Source: Viscum album (taxonomy: Eukaryota; Streptophyta; Magnoliopsida; Santalales; Viscaceae). Taken from it: 64,000 nucleotides of DNA. The stretch covers positions 1,863,918,988-1,863,982,987 of the forward strand of contig OY728128.1 in assembly GCA_963277665.1 (NCBI GenBank), in the 5' to 3' direction. How positions within the stretch are numbered: the stretch's first letter is position 1; each line of letters opens with the position of its first letter. The notes below the pieces were generated by a model. It saw nothing but the letters and a program-made list of their open reading frames with translations, made no database searches and was not told the DNA's origin. Of the stretch, positions 41,201 to 53,460 are shown in pieces. Made by a program: the position numbers and the translations under genes.

Positions 41201-41714
41201 ATGAATAATGAAATAACATATTATATAAGTACAAGGGAAATCTTATCCTTCCAATGACAATGTTTTTTTTTTAATATTTGAGATTATATAATGAATTAAA
41301 TTATTGTATAATCATGATGTAAGAAGACATCTCAATAGTGTTTACCTTTTTTATTTAAAAGAATTCCACCCTTCCTTTGGTATAATAGTGCACTCACTCC
41401 TTCACTTATTCATACATATACATCCTTTTTTCCAACCAAACCCACTAAAATAATCTCTCCAATTTCATAGATTTATTCTAGAAATATACTATTTTTAAAA
41501 AATCCAACCAATGAAGACCATTGGTGCATACCAAATGGAGTTACCCGAAGAAGTGGTAACATTTTTCAATAAGGAAATTTGATTTATTTATTTCTTAACC
41601 ACTTATATTACTATTATTCAATTCATATAAAATTACCCATTTATTAAAAATATATTAATATGAGTTATTTTAATTGTTAAACATACACCTATACAATCTT
41701 CCAGTAAAGAGAAC

Positions 41715-42165
41715 ATAGAATTGTTGCTCGTGTGTACGATAAACTTCTAACTAGGGAACAAAGGTCATTTGTTCTACCATTACAGCAAGACAAGGTTAGT
41801 AATCATGATTTAAATACAAATTTTATATGATATATTTTATATTTATGATGTATTTATACATATAGATATATTATATAACACATAACATTATGAAATCCTT
41901 TTTTTTGGAATAGGGTAAAAATGTTTGTGTACATGTTGACTACCTACAACTCAATGTGATGTGTTTCATTCAAGAATTTCATGGAATTTATTAACAATGG
42001 GTTTATTAAATATATATTATAACAATGATATGATAATTAAAATATCATGATAATTTATATATATATCATTTAATTGTTATTCTTTAAAAATACAATTAGA
42101 AAAGAGAAACATCATTCATGTGTACGTAAGACCTACGATCTCCATAAACAGTCTAGTTCATTTCA
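41715..42165 (+). repeat. Core-motif array, about 195-bp units (copy 2)
   Basis: Units near 41740, 41940 and 42130. The third keeps AACATCATTCATGTGTACGT and then GACCTACGATCTCCATAAAC before TTCATTTCAT. Its reverse complement lines up base by base with the unit at 63458. Confidence 0.65.
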
Positions 42166-44134
42166 TATTTTTACCATTTATAGATTATTATAAATTCTTA
42201 TTTAATAAATATAAATTATATTTATATAATTGTTTAAATTATAAATGTAAATCTTTTTATGTGTAAGAGGATTAAGAATGTGAACTCAAAACATATACGA
42301 AAACCAAGCGGTTATTACATGAAATGTTATAATAAAAAGAATTTGTTAATAAATGGTTTATTTAAAATCATAAATAAATAACATATGAAATTTTATATAA
42401 TAATATGGTTCTATGTTATATTTATAATAAATAAATATTAATAATACATAATTATTGATTGTGTACAAAGAATGTCAAAACCTAATGTAAGGGTTTTCTT
42501 TTCTTAAATTAATTTTTGTGGGATATATTCATTGTTCACCACATATTCATTTTGTTGAATAATGTATTCTGAAATATTACATGTTATATCATGAATTTAC
42601 TTTATTTAACTAATTGAATATTTTTAATATATTTTATACTTTCATGAATCTCTCAATTTAGAAGTTATTAAAGTAATAAGGGATTTTCTAGTCACATATT
42701 TATTCCTGTGAGGCATAGTCCGTAATCACAACTCCTTTATTTTTTCGGTGTATATAATTCCCAAGAATTTATTATATGATTATTATCATTAATCTTATTG
42801 GTATTTAAATATCTATTTGAGCTTCCCTCTTTCATGGGGTTTATGATTCAAAATTTACAACATTGATAGGAATCCTTTGTCTCAGTTTTCCTTTGGAAAA
42901 CATGTTATGTTATGAACATATATTATATGGAGAGGTGTATAATCTGCCATTTGAAATTTTCTATCTTGTATCTACTATTTCAATGATATTTAAATATTAA
43001 TGTAATTATATTCATTCAGGATTATTGTAATTCAATGTTACCAAAGTTGTAACTGTTTATTGCTATAAACCCATCATTGATTGAGATTGATTATGATTAT
43101 ATTTCCGTTGATGAAATATTTAGATTCATATCTAACAAAAACTAATGATCCTTATTATAATATATTCATTGATGATATATTCTTGTATTAATACCATTTT
43201 TTCACTTTTTGTTTCAAAATATGATCAATTAGTTGTTTTTTAAGAAATTATGTCATTATTTCTCTCATCATTAGGAATTCAATTTTATATAAAAGAACTT
43301 GTTTCCTAATAATGTTTTTAGAAAAAATTTAAATGATATTTAAATTTAATGTTCAATGAAAATGGTTTTAAAAATATTTTATGATTTAAAAGTGTAAAAA
43401 ATGGTTTTCAAAGGTTATTTGATATGTTTTCAAAGTAATTTTTCATGAAAAAAGGTTTTGAAAATGTTTTATGGTCTAATTTAAATTTCCAAATATAAAA
43501 GGATATTTTCCTCAGGAAATGTATTAAATGATTTTTAAATAAAACATCATATGTTTTAAATGTGGTTTAAAATTAACTTTATTTTGAAAATGTTTTATGT
43601 AATAAAAATGGATTTTTATGAAAATGTTATTTTCCTTAAGAAATTATCCAAATGATCCTTCAATATCCTTCTCTATATAAGATGATATACTTTTATATAG
43701 ATTATGATTTAATGGTTATATGATCCAAGTAGACCATTTTTATTCTTCCTTTGAATGGTTTGTATTTAATAAGTCAAGTTATTTATGGAAACATTTTCTC
43801 TTCCTCGGGTTATACGAAGGTATAAATTTTATGAAACCCACTTCCTTCCATTAGTAATTATATAAAGAAATGATTATGATACCTATATCTTTTCCTTAGA
43901 TTATGATATGTTGAAATTCATGGGATACAGATTTCATTGAATAGGTTATTATAGGATGTTTATAAAACCCATCACATTTTATGGTCCATGATATGATGAA
44001 TGTTTTAATATCTTGTCGAATACTTATGTATGAATTATTAATGTGACCAGTGGGACCTATATCTACCTCCAATGCATTGGGAATTGTTAAATGTCCAATC
44101 AGATAAAGGTTTACTTGTGATGGAATATCAATCC

Positions 44135-44495
44135 TATAAATAGAGTTTATATGAGTGTGCATCCAAAGCCAATACCAAGAGGGAATACTATAGGGAATCC
44201 CATGCTTGTAACAAGAGGGTGTATAAGATGGAATCCCAATACTGTAACTAGAGGGTATATAGGAATGAATAACATACCTATAAAAAGATGGTATAAGGGA
44301 ATTCATCCCAATACTATAACAAGTTGTCATATGAGATGGAATACTAATCCCGTAACAAGAGGGTATACATAATGTCATCCCAGGCTCGTAACAGTATGGA
44401 ACATGTGAGGGAATCCCAATCCTGAAACAAGAGGGTACACTAGTCCACATCCCAATCCCAAAACGATATGGTACACATGAATTAATCCTAACCCT
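44135..44495. repeat. 36-bp minisatellite array in LTR copy 2
   Basis: Nine or ten units spaced 34 to 37 bases, each with GGAATCCCAATCC, GTAACAAGAGGGTATA or close variants. The period of 12 codons keeps long frames open on both strands: 73 codons on plus (44151-44372, repeating WNPNTVTRGY) and 220 codons on minus (43896-44558, repeating IPSYTPSCY). These frames are probably by-products of the repeat. Confidence 0.85.
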
Positions 44496-45019
44496 TAGGT
44501 AGGTACCCCAGTGATTATCCCAAGCTAAACATTTTATGACAATATTGGTAGTTATCATTGATATAGTATTTTCTATTCATAAGAGTGTTCCATAAATCAT
44601 TGTATTATTATTATGTTATACCCTCATAGATTATACTCTTGATTACCTTATAATTCATTTCTTGTAAACTTCCAATAATTATGAAATGACTCTTGATTAT
44701 GATATTTTATATGTGGGGTATTATCTTCTATAGTTATGATCATGTTAGAATACCAGTAGGCTTATTTTATGCTTACATATCCCCTTGTTTACCCTAAATG
44801 AGCATCTATGCTCACCCATTTCAAAGGAATCCTTCCCCCAGGTTATAGAAGAATGGGTTTTTGAAGGATAAAAAAAGGTTAAGATCCTTAAGGGATATAT
44901 TTAGGTTCATTCCCCATGTTAGATTATTTTGTTCCATGTTTCCAAAGACACTAGATTATTAATATCCTTATTTATATACATTTTCAATTTTCTAAATATT
45001 CATCTAAAATTATGTAATA

Positions 45020-45440
45020 CCTATGTATGGTTAAATAGGGTTCCTATAGTCATACATAATACTATTTGGTGGCTATATTTATAGGATTATTGTTTTACAG
45101 GTGGTGGAATTACATGAACTCTTTCCTCCCCTTTTGAGGGAATGGAAGTACATTACGGTTGTTGGGCCTATATTTTCTCATATTTCATTGAGTATGTTTT
45201 TTTATTTTTATGTTGTGGGATGTTATGTGTTGTGCGTAAATTTATTATTGTAGTAGTTTACTCTTCCTCATTACTCTGGTTTTTTTGGATGTCTGTATGT
45301 ATAAAAGTGATTAATAATAAAGCCTCATATAAATGTGATATTCCTAATCAGTGCAAGTCACCATCTCTTAAACTAACTGAAAATTACTTTTTCAATTGTT
45401 CACACACTTTTAAGGAAATGGTGAGAAACCATAAATGACT
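45020..45440. other. Sequence after LTR copy 2, no gene recognised
   Basis: A 98-codon plus frame at 45142-45438 begins hydrophobic (runs of Val, Leu, Phe) and has no known domain. AAAAGGGGAGGAAAG on the minus strand at about 45123-45137 looks like a polypurine tract, but no minus-strand pol was found beside it. Confidence 0.35.
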
Positions 45441-46395
45441 TAAAACACAAAAAAACATTCAAAGAACCACAGTACAAAATCTTAAAAACAAACAAGTCAT
45501 TCAAAGAACACAGAAAAGCTCAACCTAGCCTCATAAACATTAAATAAGTTTAACCTACTCATCGCTTCATGGAAATTAGTCCCATGCATGACTGCACGGG
45601 CATGAAACCGATAGAAAATCCATACCCTCTCAAAGATCCAAATCCGAAAGCAATGGCTTGGAGAAAACCTATGCCCAATACAACATCTGAATCCATTCTT
45701 ATAAGCGAATATAGTTGTGTTGACTCTCAAACATAAAACCGCATGCCACCAAAAATCTAACCTTAATCGAAAGACTCCATCCAAAAAGCAAATCACATAG
45801 TAAAAAACAACTCACCCCATAAAAAATCACTTCACCAAAATCAGTAACAGAAATCTGCAGCTAGAAAAATAGGCCACAGGTAAAGCATTCATTGAAAGGA
45901 GAAAAACATCCAAGCAATTCACGAATTCCACCACCACATCAAAACATAGAAAATAAAACATGAACAAACCTTCTCATCACCACTTCATCATGATCCAGTC
46001 AACACATAGAAGTATGTCCACTAAATCATCACAATGAAAAAAATGGAAAATCATCAAGAGCAGACCTACAGAAAGCTAGACCCCATGAAGTCCGAACACC
46101 AGAATCAAGGACCTCCCCCATCAGAGCAACACCAGATCTGTCGCTGACCCACACTGGATGTATTATTTAAATGGCGCCTAGACACACCAAACTACTAGAG
46201 TTTGGATCCACTCTGCACCACGTCATCGTCACAAGGTCCGAGCCATGCCGATCTAAGAAACACACTGATCTGACATCGCCGAGAGGTGATCCATGCTGAA
46301 CCGACCTAAGATTTTGGTGCTCTACTGAGTAACATGATCGTCGAGAATGGAGCCGAAGACAACACTAAAACAAATAGGAACTCCAAGTGTGTCGG
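45440..46395 (-). other. GC- and CpG-rich block of unknown identity, probable young insertion
   Basis: Composition changes abruptly here: bases 46081-46140 hold 33 G or C in 60, and CpG dinucleotides are frequent between 46090 and 46395, while both sides are AT-rich and CpG-poor. Stops are few on the minus strand, where 45497-45796 is an open frame of 99 codons with no domain I know. Minus-strand reading is T-rich at its 3' end (GTTTGTTTTTAAGATTTTG). It could be a leader or UTR of a LINE or LTR element, or a captured host fragment. TGGTATCA at 46415, just to its right, resembles a primer site, so an LTR/leader identity on the plus strand is also possible. Confidence 0.5.
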
Positions 46396-48430
46396 GTCTT
46401 GTTAAAGTGGTATCACAACCATTGATTTTCTGTTGATGGAGTTTGTTCATAGATTATTTATGAGGATAGGATTTAAATATAGAAAAATAGAATTTATGTG
46501 TCTTGAGTTCATCTAACAGGATATGTACTCAAGTTATGGTGCACAAATCAACGTATCCTTTCACTGTGACTCTAATAATGATTTTGATCACTTGGTAGAC
46601 CAATACATCATTTATAGGGAAAATATTAATAAATGCATAATATAGGAATGGGTTGTGGTTTCCTTTTATTTCCTGAGTCATCTCCCTCAAATATTATCTT
46701 TTTATCATTGAATATCTTGACTATTATAGTATGCCTCTACATAGAAATCATGGTATTTTCATTGAAAGGATCATGATAATGATCTGGTTATTGATAAGAC
46801 CTCTATGATGGGGTATGTAAAATAGGTGTTTCCTCCTGGTGGATATTGATAAGAACATCCACCCATAAAAATTTATTAAAACTACATTCTCTATAATTTG
46901 ATGTTGTTTTAACTCACGCTAGTCAATATATCATTCTAGTGGTTTGTGATAAAAATATATATAGGTTGGGAACACATTGGGAGTTATAGAAATAGATTCT
47001 ACCAAGGTTCTTGGGTGAGCTATACCAATATGTAACTGAGGATTGTCTATAGGTGAAGGTATATGTATGTCACCATGATAGGATCCAGATTTATTCAATA
47101 GTGGTACTAGTAGATAATTTTTTCTATGAACCAGCTGGATGATGGTGGATCTTTGTGACCAAGACACTTAATGAGACAACACTATGATGGATTGAGTTTA
47201 GGTGACTCTTTTGGGGTATTATTTTGAATCTACTCTAGGATCCATGTGAATCAAGTATATTATAGAACTACAATAGTATTGAATATCAATTATTCATATT
47301 TTTATCAAGGTTTACTAGTTACACTTATTACTCTCTTGACACAACTCATGATAGGTACTTTCAAATTGATGTTTTAAAGGCGACTTCACTGAGATGTTCT
47401 TGTTGGATTTGATCCCATATACATACCTAAATATTCTACTATTTTGGAGTGAGACTTTGTGCTGGAGGTAATTTCTATAGATGGTCATCTTTTGCAAAAA
47501 GAAAATCATTAGTTAGTATGTGTTCAAGTCATCTGTAGTAGATTGTATACTATATGTAGGTGAATAGTAACATATGAGGAGAACATGTTATTGGGGTTAG
47601 ATATAAGGATCAATATTGTAGGTATATTATAGAGTATTAATATATCCATAAAATATTATATTCCATGCCTAAAAAGATTTTAGTTTTTTCACATGGGACT
47701 ACCCAACCTACCATATAGTAGCTGATGTAAATACAGTGGATATGCCACTGAGGAATAAAAAATGGAATGATCATGGTGACATAAAAATACATTTAATTTT
47801 AGAGAATTTGGTCGAGCATAAGAATTTAGATGAGAATTAAATATGATATCATCAACACAACCTCTTGGTGGTCCACTTCCGCTTCAGGGAGCATGAGGCA
47901 AGGGACTTAGTTTGTAGGAGGGAATCGAGATTTATGAATTAGATGATCTAAACATAATCCTATGTATGATATATGTATTTTATACCCTATAATTATTTTC
48001 TGTAGACCCATCAATGAGATTTCAATTTTTACACTTATAACATATTTAATAACTGTATATTCGAACATAGCCTCTAACTGAACCCTTATAGCTGAAAACA
48101 CATACTAGAGAGGATTCTATTACCACACACTTTTGATGGAATTTTCACATTAATCTTGTAAGAGATAATTTCTCAATGAACCTTTTCATGGATGAAATGA
48201 GAAAATTTGATTTTATTAATTGTATATACTAGCTATCTAGTGTCCATTATAATATTTATTATTTCCAAAAGGGGATTTAGCAGACTTAAGATGATATATT
48301 AATATTTTCCATCACTATTGAGACAAAATTATAGTTAGATAGGTTAGTGATTTTTTTATCAAATATAAATATAACTTATTATTAGTTAGATATATTGAAT
48401 CCTATTTCAGTGAAGTTAGGAGTCATTTGA
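46395..48430. other. Decayed sequence, weak retroelement signals only
   Basis: TGGTATCACAACC at 46415 is close to a Met-tRNA primer site. VADVNTVDMPLRNK near 47725 is faintly like an RNase H end, and DLVIDKTSMMGYV near 46790 faintly like a copia RNase H segment. None is long enough to trust. Antisense frames at 46931-47167, 47315-47509 and 47907-48101 have no known domain. Confidence 0.3.
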
Positions 48431-48839
48431 TTTTAGATGGTGTTATAGGACTACCCTAGATATCTTCTTGGAGGACGTTACTTGGTAACCACATTATCAG
48501 GAGGATGAATTTTATATTTTATTTCATCCAAAGAATACTCTGATATATACAGTATCATATCATACACATCCCACTGATCAATGATAGGTGTGTGTAGTGG
48601 ATAGAACATTAATGGGATGGCTTCTTTTATCCTAATGTGTCCCACTAGAAATATTTTATATTATTTGTGGTGAACTCAAAATTAGTAGATAGTAAAATTT
48701 CCATATTATTATATGGATATTCAATAAATATCAATATAATACATTCCACAACAATAATGTTTTAGTGTATTTGAAAATATTGATAGAAAAAAAATGTATA
48801 TAGAAGATCTACATCATCTCCCACTATGTTCTTAACATC

Positions 48840-49135
48840 TAAAGACCCTCTTAAAGACATCATACATAAAATATTCTTCATATACTATGGGAGTGGAGAC
48901 AAAAAATTGATAGATTAAATTATCAGTAAGGGAAAACATGGGATAACCTCTTATATTTCCTCTTAAAGACAACATACTTAAATCTTCAAATTATTTTCTT
49001 GATCTAACCACTTGTCTACCTTCTTTGAGCTTGGGATAACCTTCCAGATACCTTTTCTGGGAATGGGATAACCTCTTGTGTACCCTATATTGGGATTGAT
49101 ATAAACTCTCAGGTATCTACTGATCTCTTAAAAAG
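48840..49135. repeat. 36-bp minisatellite array, reverse orientation
   Basis: Units read GGGATAACCTCTTGTGTACC, CTTGGGATAACCTTCCAGA and ATATTGGGATTGATATAAAC; their reverse complements match GGTATATGGAAGGGAATCCC units at 38.5-38.9 kb. It is less regular than the two plus-strand arrays. Confidence 0.6.
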
Positions 49136-51303
49136 TTGATCTTTACCCAATTATACAGAGGGACATAATGGGACCACCCATCACAAAATATTAATCCATT
49201 CATAAGTAAGCCACATGATCATAAAAACATTTATCATCATATCAAAGATTAAACCATGGAAAAGAAAGGGTGTTTCATTAATATATCATCATTATAACAA
49301 TAAACCATCTCAGTAATTAATAAATATTGTATCCTTGTATCATATCCATGTTAAATCACAAGACCTATGAAATGATCTATTTAATGATGGAAATAACATT
49401 AAAACATCACATAAACATTTAATCAATAAAATACCATTTTCATTTTTATATTACATAACTAAAATATAAATTTTTCATAAATATTATGGAATAATTTTCT
49501 ATTGAAAATAACCATGTAAAAATTTAATTTCAGATTAAAATAAAATAAAATTCTTGATATACGGATAATTAATTTATTTAGTGTATGTAAATAAAATATT
49601 TCTATCACATTTTGTCTAAAAAGTCAAAATTAAATCACTCAAAACATTGAAATAATATTTATTGTAAATATTTTAATATAAATTTAATATTGGGTAAAAT
49701 GTATTTATAAAATAATTGGAGAATGGTATTTTAATATTGGGTGCATTTGAAATAAAATATGTATATGAAAAATAAAATATTTCCGATCGAAGAGAAAAGT
49801 AAAGTAATTTTTTAATAAAAAAAGTCTTTCAAACTCGTTATTAATTATAGTGATTAAAATGAATGGAAAACATATATGGTAGAGAAAAAAAGTATATGAA
49901 TATTGATAATATTTTTTATGGATATATTAGATTATTTCCTCATAAAATATTTACAAATGATCAATAATAGTAAAACATTAGATTGAAAAATAAAACCCAC
50001 ATAACATTGGTTTCTTTGGAATTGAAACCCCCATGAATGAAGTAACATTAAAACAAACATAAAATAAAATGAATATATAAATATTAATGATATAACATAT
50101 CAAATATATACTAAATTTACCTCATAAATTATAATTATTATATATCATAACAGATATCTCAATGAATGTAATTTGAGATGATAAAATTATTATCACCATG
50201 GTAACATTCAAATAAAAATACATTGGATGAAATAATTTTAATTATTCCATTTAAGATCATTAATTAATAATTATATATGATATAACATGTCAAGGAGTAT
50301 TATATATCCCTTATAATCATAAATAGGTGTATAACATCAATCATGTCTCAATAAAACAATATTGAGATGAAGAACAATTACCTGAAGTATGAATATCCTT
50401 GTATTCACAATAACCCACTATTTAATAAATTTAAATATATTATAAGTATAGAATATAACCCTGAAAAATTTATTACATTATATGTATTCTTTAATATTAT
50501 CAGTTGGTCAAAATTGTATTAATAATACTTTATTAAAATCCTCATTTCTAGGTATTAACCATTTCATTTTTTAGGAATGTTTTATTTTGGATGTTCTAGT
50601 CAATGAACTTTGATCACGGTAATATAATATAAAAAATATTAATAATGTCATATTTAATCATATTTAATCATTATATAAATTTTTATAAGCATTCATATAA
50701 TGTTGTTATGAAAAATGAATTACATTACTTCATTGAGATGGCAGTCCGTATGTATGCATGAGTGATGATTGCACTATTCAATTGATGGTAAATAATTATT
50801 CACCATTAAATATTTATTATTATATCCTAAATAATATATATCATTTCAAAATATCATTACTAGAAATTAGAGCTATCGCAATAGGCTAATACAAATGGTT
50901 TTGAGAAAACCATTGGCATAAGTACCTTAAAGAGACCCTATACCAATGGTTTTGGAGAAACTGTTGGTATATGTATCTTATAGACATACTATACGTATAG
51001 TTTTGGACAACCTATTAGTATTGGCCTCATGTAGACACCCTATATGAGTAATTTCTCAATAACCATTGGTATAGGTCAGTATTTAGGACCTATACCAACA
51101 GTTTTTTTCCAGAATTGTTGGTATAGGTCAAGCCTATGCCAACAGTTTCACAAAAACCATAGGTATAGATTAAAATATCAAAGAACCAATACCACTAGTT
51201 TAGAGAACCATAGCTATAGACCTATACCAATGGTTTTGATAGATTTTTTAAAATGTGCCCATATTTTTTATGGATTTTTTTGTCAAATAACATTAAATAA
51301 ACA

Positions 51304-51306
<3 letters not shown>

Positions 51307-51335
<29 letters not shown>
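51307..51335. repeat. (AT)n microsatellite
   Basis: An uninterrupted AT run of about 28 bases inside the CACTA element. Similar shorter runs occur at 36558-36576, 53240-53259, 56230-56244 and 57612-57635. Confidence 0.9.
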
Positions 51336-51341
<6 letters not shown>

Positions 51342-51363
51342 TCTTCTCAAAATTCATCTTATC

Positions 51364-51417
51364 TTAGTGTATAGTTCATTGATATATAATGCGGAGGTCA
51401 TGGGTTCAACCCCCCAC
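51364..51417 (+). other. tRNA-like segment with A-box and B-box
   Basis: GGTTCAACCCC at 51403-51413 fits the RNA polymerase III B-box consensus exactly. TAGTTCATTG at 51372-51381 is one or two changes away from an A-box (TAGCTCAGTGG). The spacing of about 31 bases is short for a whole tRNA, and no closed acceptor stem is seen, so this is a truncated tRNA-derived piece carried inside the CACTA element rather than a tRNA gene. Confidence 0.5.
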
Positions 51418-52999
51418 TATGTATTTTATTTTAGATTACCTATCCCAATGGTTTCTGGAAAATAATTTGGATAGACCTATCCCAATGCCAATTCAACCAT
51501 TGGCCCTCAAAACCATTGGTATAGGATATTCCAATGGTTTGGGGACCTATTACAATGGTTTCAAACCATTGGTGTAGACTAGTTTCTAGTATTTTATATC
51601 ATTATTACAGTTAATGTAAAGTTTAAATGAAAATTGAATCACATCGCTTCATGGAGGTGGTATTCCATAGGCACACAGAATTGATGTTATCAATTTAAAA
51701 TTGATGGGAAGGTAAGGTGGAAAATAATATACTATTATAATATATTAATAAATATCTCATAAATATAAAATTGAAAATTAAATCCATCATTATAATACAC
51801 CATGAAATATGGTGGTGGAAAATGAATCAGATCACTATATGGAGGTTGTTGTCTTAACTCACATACAAGCAATACATTCATTCACCATTTGAAGGAGGAG
51901 AGGTGATAAATAGTTATGAAATTATCATAATAAAATTAAATTATATTTCTTACACAATATTAATCATTTTATTATGAATAAAATAGTTTTATATAATGTG
52001 GATGAAGAAATAAAATTGATAGATATTGACTTAAATTTATACATATTCTTTGAGAGACCTCCTTTGGATTAAACCTTAAGCCTTGAAATATTTTTATTAT
52101 GAGGATACTGAGGACTATATGGTGAAGGTAAGAAAATTATTATGGTACATGGGTAGTTTTTTTTCATGATATAAGGCTCAAAATTTAGGAATAAGGTTGG
52201 AGGTGAGGAACCCTTTTATAAGATAGGTAGATGAAACATATGAAATAACTAAAAATATTGAATTAATATAATGTTGCCTTCTTGTGAAGGTTCTTCCAAA
52301 TTTCAAATAATTATAAGCTAGGATAATATAAGATCTAAATTTCTCTAACAAATCGAAATTATATATAATAATGTGTCATTATTACCCTTATCTCTTAGTT
52401 TAAACCCCCTAAAACCCACCTTTAGCCTTAATTGGGGAAATAAATTTTCACTATATTTAAAATTCATTATGATTAAAAATTAAAGAAAATTATATAAATT
52501 ATTAAATTAATGTTAAAATTAAGTAATTTAATTTATAAATTTTAAATTCTTTAATTAGAAAATTACAATTTTAAAATAATCATGAAAAAGAAAAAAACTC
52601 ATTTTTAGATGAATTGATTTTTAAGTATAAAATTGATTTACCATTACTCCTTGCATTGAAATTAATATTAGATGGATCTAAAAAAATATTATAATATATA
52701 ATATAAATAATTTCGTAAGATTATTAATATGTTGTGACTAATTAAATTTATTATGATAATAAAATATGTACATATAAACTATGGTTTTTAGAAATATCTG
52801 TTTTTAATCCCAAAAAATAACTTATTTCAAAATATAGTATAATGTTGATTCATATGTAATTAATTATATAATTTATAACTGAAGAATAAATAAATTAAAT
52901 TAATATAAAATTCAAAAAATAACTTTTATATTAAATTAATTAATTAATGTAATTGTTTTATGAAATTTGATATTATTCACTATTAACATAAAAATAAAT

Positions 53000-53460
53000 C
53001 CGTTCAAAAAAATATAATAAATTAAATCAATTTTTATATTAAAATTAGGATTTAAAAATGATATTAATTTCCTTAAATATTTTTTATTATAAATTTAAAA
53101 ATTAATTATAATTTCAAAACATATAATACTATAGAACCCGTTTTTGAAGAAAACATGTTTTTAAAGCCTAAAATGTCTTTATTAAAGATTGTGTGCATAT
53201 TTATAAAGAATTAATATATATATTATAATTATATTAAATTTATATATATATATATATATGATAATTAGTTTATTCCAATTCATACAACCAAATTCATTTT
53301 TTCATTGTAACATTCACATTTAACAAATATTTTTATAGTATATGATAGTTCTTTTAATGCTTAGTGTTGCGTATAAAGTTTGATTTCGAGTATGGTATTA
53401 TTTTAAATTAAATTATTGGTGTATTAAATTATTCATTAATAATGAATATTTGAATTTTAG
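53000..53460. other. AT-rich junction, no gene recognised
   Basis: This joins the reverse-oriented LTR to the pol relic on its right. It holds a (TA)n run at 53240. TGTAACATTCACATTT at 53306 resembles an LTR end but leads straight into reverse transcriptase, so I do not accept it as one. Confidence 0.35.

Larger units (their letters stand above)
41318..45019 (+). repeat. Long LTR-type direct repeat, copy 2
   Basis: The direct partner of 35700-39402, of nearly equal length. It starts TGTAAGAAGAC (against TGTAATGGAGAC) and includes the core array at 41715-42165, a 36-bp minisatellite at 44135-44495 and the CTCACCC block at 44801-44817. Sequence identity is only moderate, so the pair is old. 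It is joined directly to the gag relic on its left, with no polypurine tract visible. Confidence 0.72.
50855..51594. mobile_element. Non-autonomous CACTA (En/Spm-type) element, 740 bp
   Basis: The left end reads CATTACTAGAAATTAG and the right end GACTAGTTTCTAGTATTT, worn inverted repeats of the plant CACTA type (CACTACTAGAAA). Both ends are flanked by the same 3-base TAT (50852-50854 and 51595-51597), the target-duplication length of this superfamily. Inside are many subterminal copies of CTATACCAATGGTTTT and its reverse complement, as expected for transposase binding sites. It has no transposase, so it would have needed a partner element. A 107-codon frame (51044-51367) and a 62-codon frame (51389-51577) run through the repeats and are not taken as genes. 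It also holds a tRNA-like segment and an AT microsatellite. Confidence 0.85.
50713..51880 (-). repeat. Core-motif array, reverse orientation, interrupted
   Basis: Units at 50713-50770, 51632-51690 and 51819-51880. The second keeps ACATCGCTTCATGGAGGTGG and GCACACAGAATTGATGTT. Removing the CACTA element brings the first two to a spacing of about 165-185 bases, close to the 190-base period elsewhere, which supports the insertion model. Confidence 0.65.
48430..53000 (-). repeat. LTR of the core-array family, reverse orientation, split by CACTA element
   Basis: Read on the minus strand this has the same order as the repeats at 35.7 and 41.3 kb: core motifs (51.88 to 50.71 kb), then the 36-bp array (49135 to 48840), then a worn CTCACC-type block (48668). 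Distances agree once the 740-base insertion at 50855-51594 is removed. The end near 48430 and the start near 53000 are estimates. No target duplication can be shown. Confidence 0.55.

Noticed and set aside
36101..42165. CRISPR-like spaced repeats
   Set aside because: The cores are imperfect, spaced about 190 bases, and lie in LTRs of a plant genome; there are no uniform short repeats and no cas genes.
43896..44558. 220-codon minus-strand open frame, the longest in the window
   Set aside because: It follows a 36-bp minisatellite; the repetitive residues are explained by a 12-codon period and match no protein family I know.
45497..45796. 99-codon minus-strand frame as a protein gene
   Set aside because: No recognisable domain; the block's high GC alone makes long open frames likelier. 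Kept only as part of the unknown block.
46690..46850. Ty1/copia RNase H segment
   Set aside because: Only a weak DLVIDKTSMMGYV-like match with a frameshift; the expected downstream motifs are missing.
51364..51417. Functional tRNA gene
   Set aside because: A-box to B-box spacing is too short and no acceptor stem or anticodon arm can be closed.
53306..53335. LTR start TGTAACATTCACATT
   Set aside because: Reverse transcriptase follows within 200 bases on the same strand, so an LTR cannot begin here.
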